Source: Chloroflexota bacterium
GTDB taxonomy: Bacteria; Chloroflexota; Anaerolineae; UBA7937; B3-Chlor
Length of the DNA: 45,748 nucleotides
Assembly (NCBI GenBank): GCA_030613785.1
Contig: JAUWLF010000023.1
Span: forward strand, 1-45,748
Direction of reading: 5' to 3'
The translations under genes were made by a program, and so were the position numbers. Numbering within the stretch: the first letter of the stretch is position 1; each line of letters opens with the position of its first letter. Positions 17,427-26,933 of this stretch are shown here, piece after piece. The notes under the pieces were generated by a model. The model searched no databases and had not been told where the DNA came from. It saw only the letters and a program-made list of their open reading frames with translations.

Positions 17427-18365
17427 ATGATCGCAGGAGAACTCCAAAGCCTCGCCAAGGCGAGAGGGCTCGGGCAAATGCCGCTCCAAGATGAGCCGCT
17501 GAGCCGTCACACCTCATACCGTGTTGGAGGCCCCGCTGATTTCTACACAGTGATCAGGGATGAGCACCAACTCTGCGGATGGGTGGTCTTGGCTAGAGAG
17601 CTAAAGCTTCCATGTCTCATCATGGGCAGAGGCACCAACCTCCTCGTGGCTGACAAAGGCTTCAGGGGGTTGGTGGTCGAAAACCGAGCCCTGGACTTCG
17701 CCTTTGATGATACGTCTCACACAGTGCACGCTGAGGCTGGGGTACCCGTCGCTGTTTTGGCGCGAGAGACAGCCGAGCGAGGCTATGCCGGACTGGAATG
17801 GGCCATAGGCATTCCCGGCACCATCGGGGGGGCGATTGTGAGCAATGCTGGTGCCTTCGACGGGTCAATGGCCGACGTAGTGCGCCGAGTTTCGATCCTG
17901 GACCAAGCGGGACAGATCCGCGAGTTGACACCCCGGGAGCTATCCCTTGGCTACCGGACCAGCCGCTTCAGGGAAAAGGCATCGCGAGGGGAAGCCATCC
18001 TGTCAGCCAATCTGTCACTAGCCCCAGAATCCACGGAGGTCTTAAGGCGGCGGATGATCGCATACGACTCCCTGAGGCGGGAACGCCAGCCCACCAAGCC
18101 AAGTGCGGGATCGGTATTCAAGAACCCTCCGGGACTCTCTGCCGGGCAGTTGATCGAGGAAGCGGGTTTGAAAGGAAAGGCCATCGGCGAGGCTCAAGTA
18201 TCACCCAAGCACGCCAGCTACATCGTCAACCTGGGATCAGCCAAGGCCGAGGATGTGCAACGTTTGATCAGTCTCATCAGAGAAGAGATATGGACGCGTT
18301 TTGATGTGCGGTTGGAGCTGGAGATAGAGCTGGTGGGAGAGTGGGGCAACGGACAGGTCCACTAG
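17427..18365 (+). CDS. murB: UDP-N-acetylenolpyruvoylglucosamine reductase
   Basis: FAD-dependent enzyme that reduces enolpyruvyl-UDP-GlcNAc to UDP-MurNAc with NADPH. The 312 aa protein has HTSYRVGGPADFY near residues 28-40, the FAD-binding MGRGTNLLVADKGFRG, GLEWAIGIPGTIGGAIVSNAGAFDG near residues 121-145, and the catalytic GSVFKNPPG with its serine near residue 228. A longer frame begins inside murC; the ATG at 17427 lies five bases after the murC stop with GGGAAG upstream. The murC-murB order is common in Gram-positive-type clusters. No ddl gene follows. Confidence 0.94.
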   Translation: MIAGELQSLAKARGLGQMPLQDEPLSRHTSYRVGGPADFYTVIRDEHQLCGWVVLARELKLPCLIMGRGTNLLVADKGFRGLVVENRALDFAFDDTSHTVHAEAGVPVAVLARETAERGYAGLEWAIGIPGTIGGAIVSNAGAFDGSMADVVRRVSILDQAGQIRELTPRELSLGYRTSRFREKASRGEAILSANLSLAPESTEVLRRRMIAYDSLRRERQPTKPSAGSVFKNPPGLSAGQLIEEAGLKGKAIGEAQVSPKHASYIVNLGSAKAEDVQRLISLIREEIWTRFDVRLELEIELVGEWGNGQVH

Positions 18366-18368
18366 GAG

Positions 18369-19202
18369 ATGGGTGACGGAGTGACCTTGCTACCACGGGG
18401 ACAGAAAAACAAGAGGAGACGGCGTCGTTCCGAGATGAGGCTCGGCAAGACCTACGAGCAGGTGACGGCTCGAGAGGAGCTGCCCGTGCTCCCTGTCGGT
18501 CGCCCAAGGGTCAGGTTAGGGTCCAAAGGCGCCAGCCTGTTGCTAGCCATTACCCTTGTCTCCCTCGTGGCGTATCTTTTCGTATCGGACTCTTTCTATG
18601 TGCACGAAGCTGAGATATCGGGTAACAGGCTGGTCTCCACCGAGGAGATATGTCGAAGCAGCGGTGTGGAGGGATACAGCGTTTTCTTCATCGACCCTCA
18701 GCAAGTCGCGAAGGCCGTCAGCAGCTTGCCAGACGTTCGGGATGCGAGAGTGCGCGTCAGCCTGCCCAATCACTTGTCGGTGGAGGTACACGAACGTCGA
18801 GCGCAAGTCACGTGGCAGACGGGGAATGAGCGCTATGGTGTAGACGACGAAGGCACGATCCTGCCACTGCGTGACGAGACGGAAACCGTCATTGTGATAA
18901 GGGATCTTGACTCCACACCACGTCAACCGGGTGAGCAAGTAGGGCTGGAGATAATGGCTGCCATTCAGAAGTACGGTGCCCTGCTTCCACACATCACCGA
19001 GTTTGACTACTCGCAACAATACGGGCTGAGCCTGGAGAACGAATTCGGCTGGCGCATATACTTAGGGAATGCTGAGGGCGCAGAGGCCAAGGTAACCATC
19101 ATGGAGACGTTGGCGCAGCAGCTCGCGAGCCAAGGCGCACAGGTGGAGTACATAGATGTTCGCTTCCCGGGAAGCCCGCTCTACCGTCTAGCTGGCGGAT
19201 GA
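18369..19202 (+). CDS. ftsQ: Cell division protein FtsQ/DivIB
   Basis: Bitopic division protein that recruits FtsL/FtsB partners. A very basic cytoplasmic head (QKNKRRRRRSEMRL) is followed by one membrane helix near residues 55-72, then a POTRA domain that starts with FYVHEAEISGNRLVSTEEIC (about residues 76-95) and a beta domain. The pattern LPDVRDARVRVSLPNHLSVEV near residues 119-139 is typical of the family. 277 aa is a usual length. It starts three bases after the murB stop. Together with FtsL, FtsW and FtsI it completes the septal synthase set in this cluster. Confidence 0.92.
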   Translation: MGDGVTLLPRGQKNKRRRRRSEMRLGKTYEQVTAREELPVLPVGRPRVRLGSKGASLLLAITLVSLVAYLFVSDSFYVHEAEISGNRLVSTEEICRSSGVEGYSVFFIDPQQVAKAVSSLPDVRDARVRVSLPNHLSVEVHERRAQVTWQTGNERYGVDDEGTILPLRDETETVIVIRDLDSTPRQPGEQVGLEIMAAIQKYGALLPHITEFDYSQQYGLSLENEFGWRIYLGNAEGAEAKVTIMETLAQQLASQGAQVEYIDVRFPGSPLYRLAGG

Positions 19203-19253
19203 GGCTCCAGGTCAGACGCCATAGGAACCACAAAGGCGCGGGAGGAGGCCAGG

Positions 19254-20480
19254 ATGGAAGACCCAATAGTTGCCGTGGACGTGGGCACGACCAAAGTGTG
19301 CACACTGGTTGGCGAGCTCAACGAAGAAAGCGAATTACGCATCGTGGGGATAGGCATCTCGCCTTCGCGAGGGTTGCGCAAGGGCATTGTGCTTGACATA
19401 GAAGAAGCCACAGAAGCTATCGCTCTCTCGGTGAACAAGGCCGAGCAGATCTCAGGCTACGAGATAGACAGCGCCTACGTCGGGATAGCGGGAGCTCACA
19501 TCTCTGCAGTCAATAGTCGCGGTGTAGCCGCCATCTCTCGAGGGGACAGGAGCATTGTCCGGGATGACATCGATCGTGCCATGCAAGCGGCTAGCGCCAT
19601 AGCAATACCTCACAACCGAGAACTGCTGCACGTAATACCACGCGGGTACATAGTTGATGGCCAAGATGGTGTCCGCAACCCGCTGGACCTGCAAGGGATC
19701 CGCCTGGAGGTCGAGGCTCACATCGTCACCGGGGCATCCACATGTATTCAAAACCTCGTTAGGTGTGTGAAAGGGGCTGGCGTTGACGTTGTGGATCTCA
19801 TAGTACAGCCCATTGCCGCAGGTGAGGCAGTGCTCACCAAGGCTGAGAAGGAGCTTGGAGTCGCCGTCGTGGACATAGGGGGCGGCACCACTGACATAGC
19901 GGTCTTCATCGACGGCAGCGTGTGGTATACCGTAGTCCTACCTGTCGGTGGTGATCACTTGACACACGATCTGGCGGTAGGACTTCAGACTCCTTTCACA
20001 GCCGCAGAGATGCTCAAGGTGAGATACGGCCACACTATGCCTGACACTGTCGAGCCTGATGAAACGATCGACGCCAATTCCTTCGGTGACAATTCACATC
20101 GCTCCGTCTCTCGCCGTCGCCTAACTGAAATCATCCGGGTCCGATCCGAAGAGATTCTGGAGCTCATCCTGCGAGAGATAAAGCGGTCAGGCTACGATGG
20201 CCTGCTACCCGGGGGCGTGGTTCTGTGCGGCGGAACTGCGGAGTTGGCAGGCATCAAGGAGCTCAGTCGTGAGGTCTTGGGCCTGCCCGTGCGTGTTGGT
20301 ACTCCTCGCGATGTACAGGGTCTATTGGAGAGCGTCAAGGATCCCGCCCATGCCTGCGGTGTAGGGCTTCTTCTATGGGGTCTGAGAAACACACGAGACG
20401 GAAGTCGTGAAGGATCACATCCTGGACAAGGTGTCCTGGGCCACCTCAGGCACTGGCTGAGCGTCTTCAGCCCAGGATGA
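19254..20480 (+). CDS. ftsA: Cell division protein FtsA
   Basis: Actin-like ATPase that anchors FtsZ filaments to the membrane and passes signals to the septal synthase. The N-terminal phosphate-1 motif is VAVDVGTTKVCTLVGEL near residues 6-22, the inserted 1C domain follows, and the phosphate-2 motif is VVDIGGGTTDIAVF near residues 205-218. GVVLCGGTAELAGIKEL near residues 321-337 is the adenosine motif. The C-terminus ends in a helix (GVLGHLRHWLSVFSPG) that looks like the amphipathic membrane-targeting sequence. A strong ribosome site (GGGAGGAGG) precedes the ATG. A 74 bp gap separates it from ftsZ. Confidence 0.95.
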   Translation: MEDPIVAVDVGTTKVCTLVGELNEESELRIVGIGISPSRGLRKGIVLDIEEATEAIALSVNKAEQISGYEIDSAYVGIAGAHISAVNSRGVAAISRGDRSIVRDDIDRAMQAASAIAIPHNRELLHVIPRGYIVDGQDGVRNPLDLQGIRLEVEAHIVTGASTCIQNLVRCVKGAGVDVVDLIVQPIAAGEAVLTKAEKELGVAVVDIGGGTTDIAVFIDGSVWYTVVLPVGGDHLTHDLAVGLQTPFTAAEMLKVRYGHTMPDTVEPDETIDANSFGDNSHRSVSRRRLTEIIRVRSEEILELILREIKRSGYDGLLPGGVVLCGGTAELAGIKELSREVLGLPVRVGTPRDVQGLLESVKDPAHACGVGLLLWGLRNTRDGSREGSHPGQGVLGHLRHWLSVFSPG

Positions 20481-20554
20481 GGGGCGGCGAACCACCCCGA
20501 GCAGTGGCTCTATATTCGGAAAAGTCTGATGCGACGAAAGGGAGGTAAAGGACA

Positions 20555-21610
20555 ATGAACTACTCACCAGAGTTGACCAACTTCGCCAAGATCAAAGTGA
20601 TAGGCGTTGGAGGCGGCGGAGGCAACGCCATCAACCGCATGATTCGAGAGAATCTGCAGGGAGTGGAGTTCATCGCAGTCAATGCCGATGCCCAAGCGCT
20701 CTTCTTCTCGGAGGCACCGTACCAGATCCGTATTGGCGACAAGCTGACCAAAGGCCTGGGTGCCGGTGGCGACCCGGAGATCGGAGCCAAGGCCGCCGAG
20801 GAGAGCTCCGAGGAACTCCGCAAGTCTGTGGAAGACTCAGACATGATCTTCATCACGGCTGGCATCGGCGGGGGTACGGGCACAGGGGCCTCTCCGCTTA
20901 TTGCGCGTTTTGCCAAGGAAGAAGGAGCCTTGACGATCGGAGTGGTCACCAAGCCTTTCACCTTCGAGGGCAAGCGTCGCAGTGAGGTGGCGGAGCAAGG
21001 CATCGCGGAGCTGAAAGAGCGAGTCGACACCCTCATCGTCATTCCCAACGATCGCCTGCTCGAACTGGTTGATAAGAAAGCCTCCATCCAAGAGGCATTC
21101 TCTTTGGCCGATGATGTGCTGCGCCAAGGGATCCAGGGTATCTCCGAGCTGATCACTGTGCCAGGCCTGATCAACCTTGATTTCGCAGATGTCCGCACTA
21201 TCATGGCCAAGGGAGGTTCGGCCCTGATGGCTGTCGGACGGGCCAGCGGCGAGACAAGGGCCGTTGACGCGGCTCGCGCCGCGGTGAAGAGTCCCCTACT
21301 CGATGTGACGATTGACGGAGCAACCGGGGTACTCTTCAATGTGACCGGAGGTACGGACCTCACGCTGCATGAAGTCAACGAGGCGGCGCAGGTCATCAGA
21401 GAGATGGCCCACGCCGACGTCAACCTCATCTTCGGGGCGGTGATGGATCCGGAAATGGAGGACGGTGAGATCCAGATCACAGTCATCGCCACTGGCTTCG
21501 ATGGAGTCGTGAAGCGACTTCCGATAGCCAATGGGGCGAAGATCAGGGAATTCCCAATACAGTCCTTTGACAAAGACGACTTGGATATTCCGGCCTTCCT
21601 GCGCCGATGA
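20555..21610 (+). CDS. ftsZ: Cell division protein FtsZ
   Basis: Tubulin-like GTPase that forms the Z ring. GTP-binding signatures are [18 protein letters not shown] near residues 13-30 and the tubulin motif [15 protein letters not shown] near residues 105-119. The T7-loop region [11 protein letters not shown] near residues 208-218 completes the catalytic site. The C-terminus ends [13 protein letters not shown], the conserved peptide that binds FtsA and other partners; the linker before it is short. A strong site (GGGAGG) precedes the ATG. It is the last gene of the division cluster, with GC-rich hairpins downstream. At 351 aa it is a compact FtsZ. Confidence 0.97.
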   Translation: MNYSPELTNFAKIKVIGVGGGGGNAINRMIRENLQGVEFIAVNADAQALFFSEAPYQIRIGDKLTKGLGAGGDPEIGAKAAEESSEELRKSVEDSDMIFITAGIGGGTGTGASPLIARFAKEEGALTIGVVTKPFTFEGKRRSEVAEQGIAELKERVDTLIVIPNDRLLELVDKKASIQEAFSLADDVLRQGIQGISELITVPGLINLDFADVRTIMAKGGSALMAVGRASGETRAVDAARAAVKSPLLDVTIDGATGVLFNVTGGTDLTLHEVNEAAQVIREMAHADVNLIFGAVMDPEMEDGEIQITVIATGFDGVVKRLPIANGAKIREFPIQSFDKDDLDIPAFLRR

Positions 21611-21684
21611 TGGCACGAGCTGTGAGCGGAGCTTCACACAACAGGAAAGCCGACGATTGACGTCTCTCAGTCCTCCTCCCTTTC

Positions 21685-21700
21685 GGGGCTGAAAGGCCCC
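21685..21700 (+). terminator. Small hairpin after ftsZ
   Basis: GGGGC, TGAAAG, GCCCC, followed by TTTCT. An alternative stem CCTTTC/GAAAGG overlaps it, so two mutually exclusive foldings are possible. The short stem and T-run make it a weak terminator candidate. Confidence 0.4.
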
Positions 21701-21749
21701 TTTCTGCGCAAGCAGAGTCCGCACTCTGTTGCCAGAAGGATCCTTTCCA

Positions 21750-21779
21750 GGGGGGAAGGTTGCTGCGCCACCTTCCCCC
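21750..21779 (+). terminator. Strong GC-rich hairpin downstream of ftsZ
   Basis: The arm at 21751-21760 (GGGGGAAGGT) is perfectly complementary to 21770-21779 (ACCTTCCCCC) around a nine-base loop. Pyrimidine-rich sequence follows, without a clear T-run. Probably the end of the dcw transcript. Confidence 0.6.
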
Positions 21780-21885
21780 TCCCCATCTCTCCACTGCTGG
21801 CCGCAGGGGCGCGGAAACTTTAAGGTTCAAATGCCCTTCCTCGCTTGCCATCTCTGACCCTTTGTGCTACTTTTACAGGGTCGAG

Positions 21886-21933
21886 CTACAACATCTTGTA
21901 GCGTTCTTTGTCTCAGTGCACCATATATAGTAG
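21886..21933 (+). promoter_or_regulatory. Pair of NrdR boxes upstream of nrdR-nrdJ
   Basis: Box 1 is CTACAACATCTTGTAG (21886-21901), a near-perfect inverted repeat. Box 2 is GCACCATATATAGTAG (21918-21933), close to the known consensus core CWATATATWG. The spacer is 16 bp, so the centres are 32 bp apart, about three helical turns, as in known NrdR operators. This predicts that NrdR represses its own operon with nrdJ. Confidence 0.78.
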
Positions 21934-21987
21934 CTGAGTGTGCGTAAGAGACAATTCTCCCTCTTGCCGGCTACAGGAGGAGACACC

Positions 21988-22479
21988 ATGACGTGCCCCT
22001 TTTGCGCCAAGAAGCAGACCAGGGTCATCGACACACGGGAGGTAGGTGACGCCATACGGCGCCGCAGGGAATGCAAGAGTTGCCACCAGCGCTTCACGAC
22101 CTATGAGCGAGTGGCAAAGACCAGCCTTCTGGTGGTGAAGAGGGACGGGCGTCGCGAACCCCTTGACAGCGAGAAACTGCTTGGCGGCCTCCTTCGTGCA
22201 TGCGCCAAGCGCCCGATTGCCACCGAAACGTTGGAGCAATTGGTGAAGGACGTAGAAAGGGAGCTGTACGAGCTAGGTCAGGCTGAAGTCGATAGCGAGG
22301 TCATCGGCAGACACGTGATGGAGCGCCTACGCGAATTGGATGATGTTGCCTACGTACGATTCGCTTCCGTCTACCGTCGCTTCCAAGATGTGGACAGTCT
22401 GGCCGAGGAAATTGAAGAGTTCAAAGAGTGGAAGAAAAGGAAAGCCGAACTGGAAGCCCAACTACCTCTAGAACTGTAG
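21988..22479 (+). CDS. nrdR: Ribonucleotide reductase repressor NrdR
   Basis: Zinc-ribbon and ATP-cone repressor that senses dATP/ATP and shuts off ribonucleotide reductase genes. The N-terminal ribbon has cysteines at 3, 6, 29 and 32 (MTCPFC and CKSCHQRF), followed by FTTYERV and an ATP-cone domain from about residue 48 (LLVVKRDGRREPLDSEKLLGGL) to VRFASVYRRFQDVDSL near residue 140. 163 aa is normal; the C-terminal helix is rich in charged residues. The frame opens 16 codons earlier, but GGAGGAG just before the ATG at 21988 fixes the start. It is directly upstream of nrdJ and behind a tandem NrdR-box pair. Confidence 0.96.
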   Translation: MTCPFCAKKQTRVIDTREVGDAIRRRRECKSCHQRFTTYERVAKTSLLVVKRDGRREPLDSEKLLGGLLRACAKRPIATETLEQLVKDVERELYELGQAEVDSEVIGRHVMERLRELDDVAYVRFASVYRRFQDVDSLAEEIEEFKEWKKRKAELEAQLPLEL

Positions 22480-22526
22480 CATAGCCACTTGTACCGATTC
22501 GAACTGTCATTCAGGGGAGAAGCAGA

Positions 22527-24758
22527 ATGGCTCAGGGCGGGGTTGCCCTCAACCTATCATCCAATGCCGTGACGGTATTGGAACGACGTTATCTGAAGAA
22601 GGACGACAAGGGGAGAGTCGTAGAGACATCCGACGAGCTGTTCTGGCGCGTGGCCGAACATGCAGCTCAGGTGGACGCACGGTATGACCCCGCGGCCGAT
22701 GTGGCAGCCACCGCTGACAAGTTCTATCGCACGATGGCCAAGCTCGAGTTCCTCCCCAACTCCCCCACGTTGATGAACGCTGGCCGAAGCCTAGGGCAGC
22801 TTTCAGCCTGTTTTGTGCTACCTATTGAGGACTCAATGGAGAGCATCTTCGAGACCATCAAGAACACCGCTCTGATTCACCAAAGCGGAGGGGGAACGGG
22901 GTTCTCCTTCTCTCGCTTGCGCCCCAAAGGCGACATAGTGAAATCAACAGGAGGCGTTGCTTCCGGGCCCATTTCCTTCATGGAAGTCTTCGATGCTGCC
23001 ACTGAGGCCATCAAGCAGGGAGGAGCTAGGCGTGGAGCCAACATGGCCATCCTCCGTGTGGATCACCCTGACATCATGGATTTCATCACCGCCAAGGCAG
23101 ACGAGCAACGACTCAACAACTTCAATCTCTCCGTAGGCTTGACCAGGGAGTTCATGGAAGCTCTGCGTAGAAGTGCCACCCATCCCCTCGTCAATCCCCG
23201 TTCCAAAGAGGTAGTCAGGCGGCTGCGAGCGAGAGAGGTTTTCCACAAGATATCAGAGATGGCCTGGAAGAACGGGGACCCAGGGGTTGTATTTCTTGAC
23301 AAGCTGAATGAAGGCAACCCGACTCCCCAAGTGGGGGAGATAGAAAGCACCAATCCTTGTGGTGAACAGCCCCTTTTGCCGTTCGAAAGCTGCAATCTCG
23401 GTTCCATCAACCTGTCCAAGATGGTCACGGACGGCAAGATCGACTATCGGCACCTGGGCCAGACAGTCCACTGCGCCATCCATTTCCTGGACAACGTCGT
23501 AGACTGCAACAACTACCCCCTGCCTCAGATCAGGGAGATGACCCTGGCGAACCGCAAGATTGGCCTCGGTGTCATGGGGTTCGCGCACATGCTCATCCGA
23601 CTGGGAATACCGTACAACTCGGAAGAGGCACTCGACACCGCTGAAGAGATCATGGCCTTCATCCAGGAGCAGGCCAGGCTGACCTCGGCCACTCTGGCAG
23701 AACAACGGGGGGCCTTCCCCAACTACGAGGGCAGCATCTATGATGTGCCCGGCGGTAGGAAGATGAGGAACGCCACGGTGACCACTGTCGCTCCGACGGG
23801 TACCATTAGCATTATCGCCGCTACCTCTAGCGGCATCGAGCCCATTTTCGCTCTCGTCTACAGGCGCCATGTCCTAGACGACGACAGGCTATTGGAGGTC
23901 AACCCCGTCTTCGCAGAAGTGGCCCGCGCAGAAGGCTTCTACAGCAAGGGATTGATGAACAAGGTTGCTGAGACCGGCAGCGTACAGGAGCTGGACGATG
24001 TGCCCCCGGAAATCCGACGCCTGTTCGTTACGGCCCACGACATCGCTCCAGAGTGGCACATCCGCATCCAGGGCGTCTTCCAGAAGTACACGGACAACGC
24101 GGTGTCCAAGACCATCAACTTCCCTCATCAAGCAACCAGGGAGGACGTAGAGAGAGCCTACCTATTGGCGTATGACTCGGGCTGCAAGGGTGTCACCGTC
24201 TACCGTGATGGCAGTCGAGCACTGCAGGTCCTCACGAAAGGACTAGGTGACGGAGAGAGCAAGAGCGTGGTGCGAAGGCCCCGTCCACGCCCGACAGTCA
24301 CTCACGGGGTGACGGAGAAGATCACCGTGGGTTGCGGTCAAAGCATCTACGTCACCATCAACGAAGATCAGCGGGGTCTTTTCGAGGTCTTTGCCACCAT
24401 GGGTAAGAGTGGAGGCTGTATGGCCTCCCAGTCAGAGGCCATAGGCCGCCTCATCTCTCTTGCTCTTCGCTCCGGCCTGGAAGCCGAGGCGATCATCAGG
24501 CAACTACAGGGTATTCGTTGCCCGGCCCCTGCGTGGCAGGAGGGCAACATCATTCTTTCCTGTGCTGATGCCATAGGGAAGGCGATGCAGAGACACATCA
24601 CCGACAACGACTCTCATCCGTTTACCTCGACAGGCGCAGATATCACACCCATGAATCTGCTAGGCATGTGTCCCGAGTGTCCTGACTGCGGTACCATGGT
24701 TGAATTCGTCGAGGGCTGCCTACGCTGCCCCTCCTGCGGCTACTCCCAATGCGGGTAG
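22527..24758 (+). CDS. nrdJ: Vitamin B12-dependent (class II) ribonucleotide reductase
   Basis: Reduces ribonucleotides to deoxyribonucleotides using adenosylcobalamin, independent of oxygen. The 743 aa protein has [22 protein letters not shown] near residues 78-99 with an active-site cysteine, the phosphate-binding segment [55 protein letters not shown] with the thiyl-radical cysteine region near residues 273-293, and [19 protein letters not shown] near residues 423-441. The tail carries paired cysteines (CPECPDC, then [13 protein letters not shown]), a zinc-binding C-terminal region seen in class II enzymes. Ribosome site GGGGAGAAG. Cotranscription with nrdR is likely. No class I or III subunits are in the window. 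Confidence 0.96.
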   Translation: MAQGGVALNLSSNAVTVLERRYLKKDDKGRVVETSDELFWRVAEHAAQVDARYDPAADVAATADKFYRTMAKLEFLPNSPTLMNAGRSLGQLSACFVLPIEDSMESIFETIKNTALIHQSGGGTGFSFSRLRPKGDIVKSTGGVASGPISFMEVFDAATEAIKQGGARRGANMAILRVDHPDIMDFITAKADEQRLNNFNLSVGLTREFMEALRRSATHPLVNPRSKEVVRRLRAREVFHKISEMAWKNGDPGVVFLDKLNEGNPTPQVGEIESTNPCGEQPLLPFESCNLGSINLSKMVTDGKIDYRHLGQTVHCAIHFLDNVVDCNNYPLPQIREMTLANRKIGLGVMGFAHMLIRLGIPYNSEEALDTAEEIMAFIQEQARLTSATLAEQRGAFPNYEGSIYDVPGGRKMRNATVTTVAPTGTISIIAATSSGIEPIFALVYRRHVLDDDRLLEVNPVFAEVARAEGFYSKGLMNKVAETGSVQELDDVPPEIRRLFVTAHDIAPEWHIRIQGVFQKYTDNAVSKTINFPHQATREDVERAYLLAYDSGCKGVTVYRDGSRALQVLTKGLGDGESKSVVRRPRPRPTVTHGVTEKITVGCGQSIYVTINEDQRGLFEVFATMGKSGGCMASQSEAIGRLISLALRSGLEAEAIIRQLQGIRCPAPAWQEGNIILSCADAIGKAMQRHITDNDSHPFTSTGADITPMNLLGMCPECPDCGTMVEFVEGCLRCPSCGYSQCG

Positions 24759-24795
24759 GCCGTGCTTGGTCCCTCTTTCCAGCAACTGCTCCTGT

Positions 24796-24824
24796 TTGAC
24801 AACTCCCTTCAGTTTGGTTACAAT
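24796..24824 (+). promoter_or_regulatory. Strong promoter for the acyl-CoA dehydrogenase/etf genes
   Basis: TTGACA (24796-24801), 17 bp, TACAAT (24819-24824). The -35 is a perfect consensus. The predicted start near 24831 gives a 70-base leader to the ATG at 24901 and rules out the in-frame ATG at 24823, which overlaps the -10 box. Confidence 0.82.
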
Positions 24825-24900
24825 GACCACCGAGGGATGCAAGCGGCCCCGGACCCACTTCCACGACATCTCTGGAGCGCTGGCATCAGCAACTGAGCTT

Positions 24901-26040
24901 ATGTTCAATCCCTCCCTCAGTGACGAGCAAAAGGCCCTGCGAGAGCTGGCGCGGCAATTCGCTCACAATGAGATAGTCCCCATTGCCGCAGAGGCCGACC
25001 GTACCCAGCAGTACCCATGGGAACTGGTAGAGAAAGCCCACAGTATTGGTCTAATCAACATCACAGTTCCAGAGGAGTATGGCGGCGGAGGGCTGGGTCA
25101 CTTCGAGGACTGTCTTGTCGCTGAGGAGCTCGCGGCCGGCTGCGCTGGTATCTACAGCTCCTTCGTGGCTAGCACTCTCGGACTCACGCCACTCAACATA
25201 GCGGCCACCCCGGAGCAGATGCAACACCTCATGATCCCCTTCTGCGCTGAGCCGGCTCTGGCGTCATTCTGCCTCACAGAGCCAGGGGCTGGCTCGGACG
25301 TAGCCAGCGTGAGAACGCGAGCCAAACCCGACGGGAAGTTCTACATCCTCAATGGCAACAAGCGTTTCATCACCAATGGCGGCGTGGCCAAGCTCTACAC
25401 CGTCATCGCCACCCTCGATCCAAGCTTGCGCCACCGAGGCCTCGTCGTGCTCGTGGTTCCGCCTGATCTAGCGGGCGTCTCCGTGGGGAAGAAAGAGGAC
25501 AAGATGGGACAACGGGCCGCGGATACGAGAGAAGTGATCTTCGAGGACGTGCGGGTCCCCGTCGCGAACCGTCTGGGAGAGGAAGGCGGAGGTTTCGCAT
25601 TGGTAATGGACACCTTGAACAGGATACGAGCTGAGGTGGCCGCGGCAGCTGTGGGTGTGGCACAAGCAGCGATGCAAGCAGCGACAGAATACGCCAAGGA
25701 AAGAGAACAGTTCGGCCAGCCCATCGCTTCGTATCAAGGCATACAGTTCAAGTTGGCTGACATGGCCATCAAGGTCGAGGCCGCCCGTCTCCTGACGTGG
25801 CAGGCTGCATGGATGGCTGACCAGGGACTCCACAATAGTTACGAGTCGGCCATCGCCAAGTGCTTCGCTGCGGACAGCGCCATGCAGATCGCCATCGACG
25901 CGGTGCAGGTCTTCGGTGGCTACGGCTACATCAAGGAATACCCTGTGGAGAAGTACATGCGCGATGCCAAGCTACTTCAGATATACGAGGGCACCAACGA
26001 GATCCAGCGCTTAGTGATCTCTCGCCTATTGCTGAGCTAG
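24901..26040 (+). CDS. Acyl-CoA dehydrogenase
   Basis: FAD enzyme that oxidises an acyl-CoA to the 2,3-enoyl-CoA and passes electrons to ETF. The 379 aa protein has the full domain order: an N-terminal helical domain, the FAD/beta domain with FCLTEPGAGSDVASVRTRAK near residues 121-140 and FITNGG, then the C-terminal helical domain with REQFGQPIASYQGIQFKLADMA and the end motif QIYEGTNEIQRLVISRLLL, whose glutamate (YEGT) is the usual catalytic base of short/medium-chain enzymes. Substrate length or branching cannot be read from the sequence. The ATG at 24901 starts the typical MFNPSLSDEQKALREL. The etfB and etfA genes follow, which fits electron transfer to this ETF. Confidence 0.93.
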   Translation: MFNPSLSDEQKALRELARQFAHNEIVPIAAEADRTQQYPWELVEKAHSIGLINITVPEEYGGGGLGHFEDCLVAEELAAGCAGIYSSFVASTLGLTPLNIAATPEQMQHLMIPFCAEPALASFCLTEPGAGSDVASVRTRAKPDGKFYILNGNKRFITNGGVAKLYTVIATLDPSLRHRGLVVLVVPPDLAGVSVGKKEDKMGQRAADTREVIFEDVRVPVANRLGEEGGGFALVMDTLNRIRAEVAAAAVGVAQAAMQAATEYAKEREQFGQPIASYQGIQFKLADMAIKVEAARLLTWQAAWMADQGLHNSYESAIAKCFAADSAMQIAIDAVQVFGGYGYIKEYPVEKYMRDAKLLQIYEGTNEIQRLVISRLLLS

Positions 26041-26089
26041 CACTGTCAACAAGAGAGAGCAAAGGAACGGTAGAGGAGGCTGATCTGCC

Positions 26090-26878
26090 ATGAACATCGT
26101 GATTTGTGTCAAGCAGGTGCCAGACACTGAGACCAAGATCACGGTCAAGGGTGGTCAGGTTGACCACTCAGAAACGAAGTATGTGGTCAACCCGTATGAC
26201 GAGTACGGCATCGAGGAGGGCCTGCGGATCAAGGAGAGACTGGGCCAGGGCAAGATCACTCTGATCACAACAGGCCCCGAACGAGCCAAGGACGCTCTCA
26301 AGAGCGGCCTGGCAGTGGGCGCCGACGAAGCCATCCATCTCGTGGATCCAGCTTTTGAGGGGTCTGACCCCTATGCCACGGCCTTGATACTGTCGAAGGC
26401 TGTGGAGAAGATGGAGTATGACATCATCTTGTGCGGCAAACAGGGCGTGGATGAGGATCACGCACAGGTTGGCATCACCCTTGCTGAATTGCTGGATATC
26501 CCTCATGTCTCCGTAGTTACGAAGCTGGAGATAGCCGAGGACGGGAAATCAGTTGTCGCCCACCGTGAGGTGGAAGGTGGTCATGAGGTGGTGGAGGCGC
26601 CTCTGCCAGCAGTTATCACTGCCCAGAAAGGCTTGAACGAGCCTCGCTATGCCTCCATCAAGGGCATCATGGCCGTCAAGAAGAAGGTCATTCCCGAGTG
26701 GGATGCCGGAGAGCTGGCCGTGGACATCCACGAAGTGGGATCTGACGCAGCCAAGATAGCGTTCGTGGACGTAGCACTGCCCCCGGAAAGGGCGGGCGGA
26801 AAGATCTTCGATGAGGATCCTGTCCAAGACGCCATCAAGGTCGCCCATCTCCTCAGGGACGACGCGAAAATCCTTTAG
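26090..26878 (+). CDS. etfB: Electron transfer flavoprotein, beta subunit
   Basis: Beta subunit of the heterodimeric ETF that accepts electrons from acyl-CoA dehydrogenases. The 262 aa protein begins MNIVICVKQVPDTETKITV and has the NPYDEYGIEEGLRIKE segment near residues 35-50, the GADEAIHLVDPAFEGSDPYAT region and the late GIMAVKKKVIPEW segment near residues 189-201, all standard. A strong site (GAGGAGG) lies before the ATG. It is 49 bp downstream of the acyl-CoA dehydrogenase and 55 bp upstream of etfA. I see no sign of the second FAD site that would mark a bifurcating type, but that cannot be excluded by eye. Confidence 0.95.
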   Translation: MNIVICVKQVPDTETKITVKGGQVDHSETKYVVNPYDEYGIEEGLRIKERLGQGKITLITTGPERAKDALKSGLAVGADEAIHLVDPAFEGSDPYATALILSKAVEKMEYDIILCGKQGVDEDHAQVGITLAELLDIPHVSVVTKLEIAEDGKSVVAHREVEGGHEVVEAPLPAVITAQKGLNEPRYASIKGIMAVKKKVIPEWDAGELAVDIHEVGSDAAKIAFVDVALPPERAGGKIFDEDPVQDAIKVAHLLRDDAKIL

Positions 26879-26933
26879 TGCGCAACGCACCGGCAATCAC
26901 AGACCAACTCTTGACCACAAAGCGGAGGGAATC

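Larger units (their letters stand above)
21611..21885. other. Intergenic region between ftsZ and the nrdR operator
   Basis: No gene. It contains two hairpins after ftsZ (separate entries). I looked for a cobalamin riboswitch here because nrdJ needs B12, and did not find a convincing B12 box. Confidence 0.6.

Noticed and set aside
20560..21573. A 337-codon open frame antisense to ftsZ
   Set aside because: It mirrors the ftsZ codons (Ser/Thr/Pro-rich, no known domain) and FtsZ on the other strand is certain.
21611..21885. A cobalamin riboswitch before the B12-dependent reductase genes
   Set aside because: The hairpin-rich sequence lacks a convincing B12 box, and the NrdR boxes already explain regulation.
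24823..24900. An earlier ATG start (24823) for the acyl-CoA dehydrogenase
   Set aside because: The ATG overlaps the -10 box of a strong promoter, and the extra residues do not match the family N-terminus.
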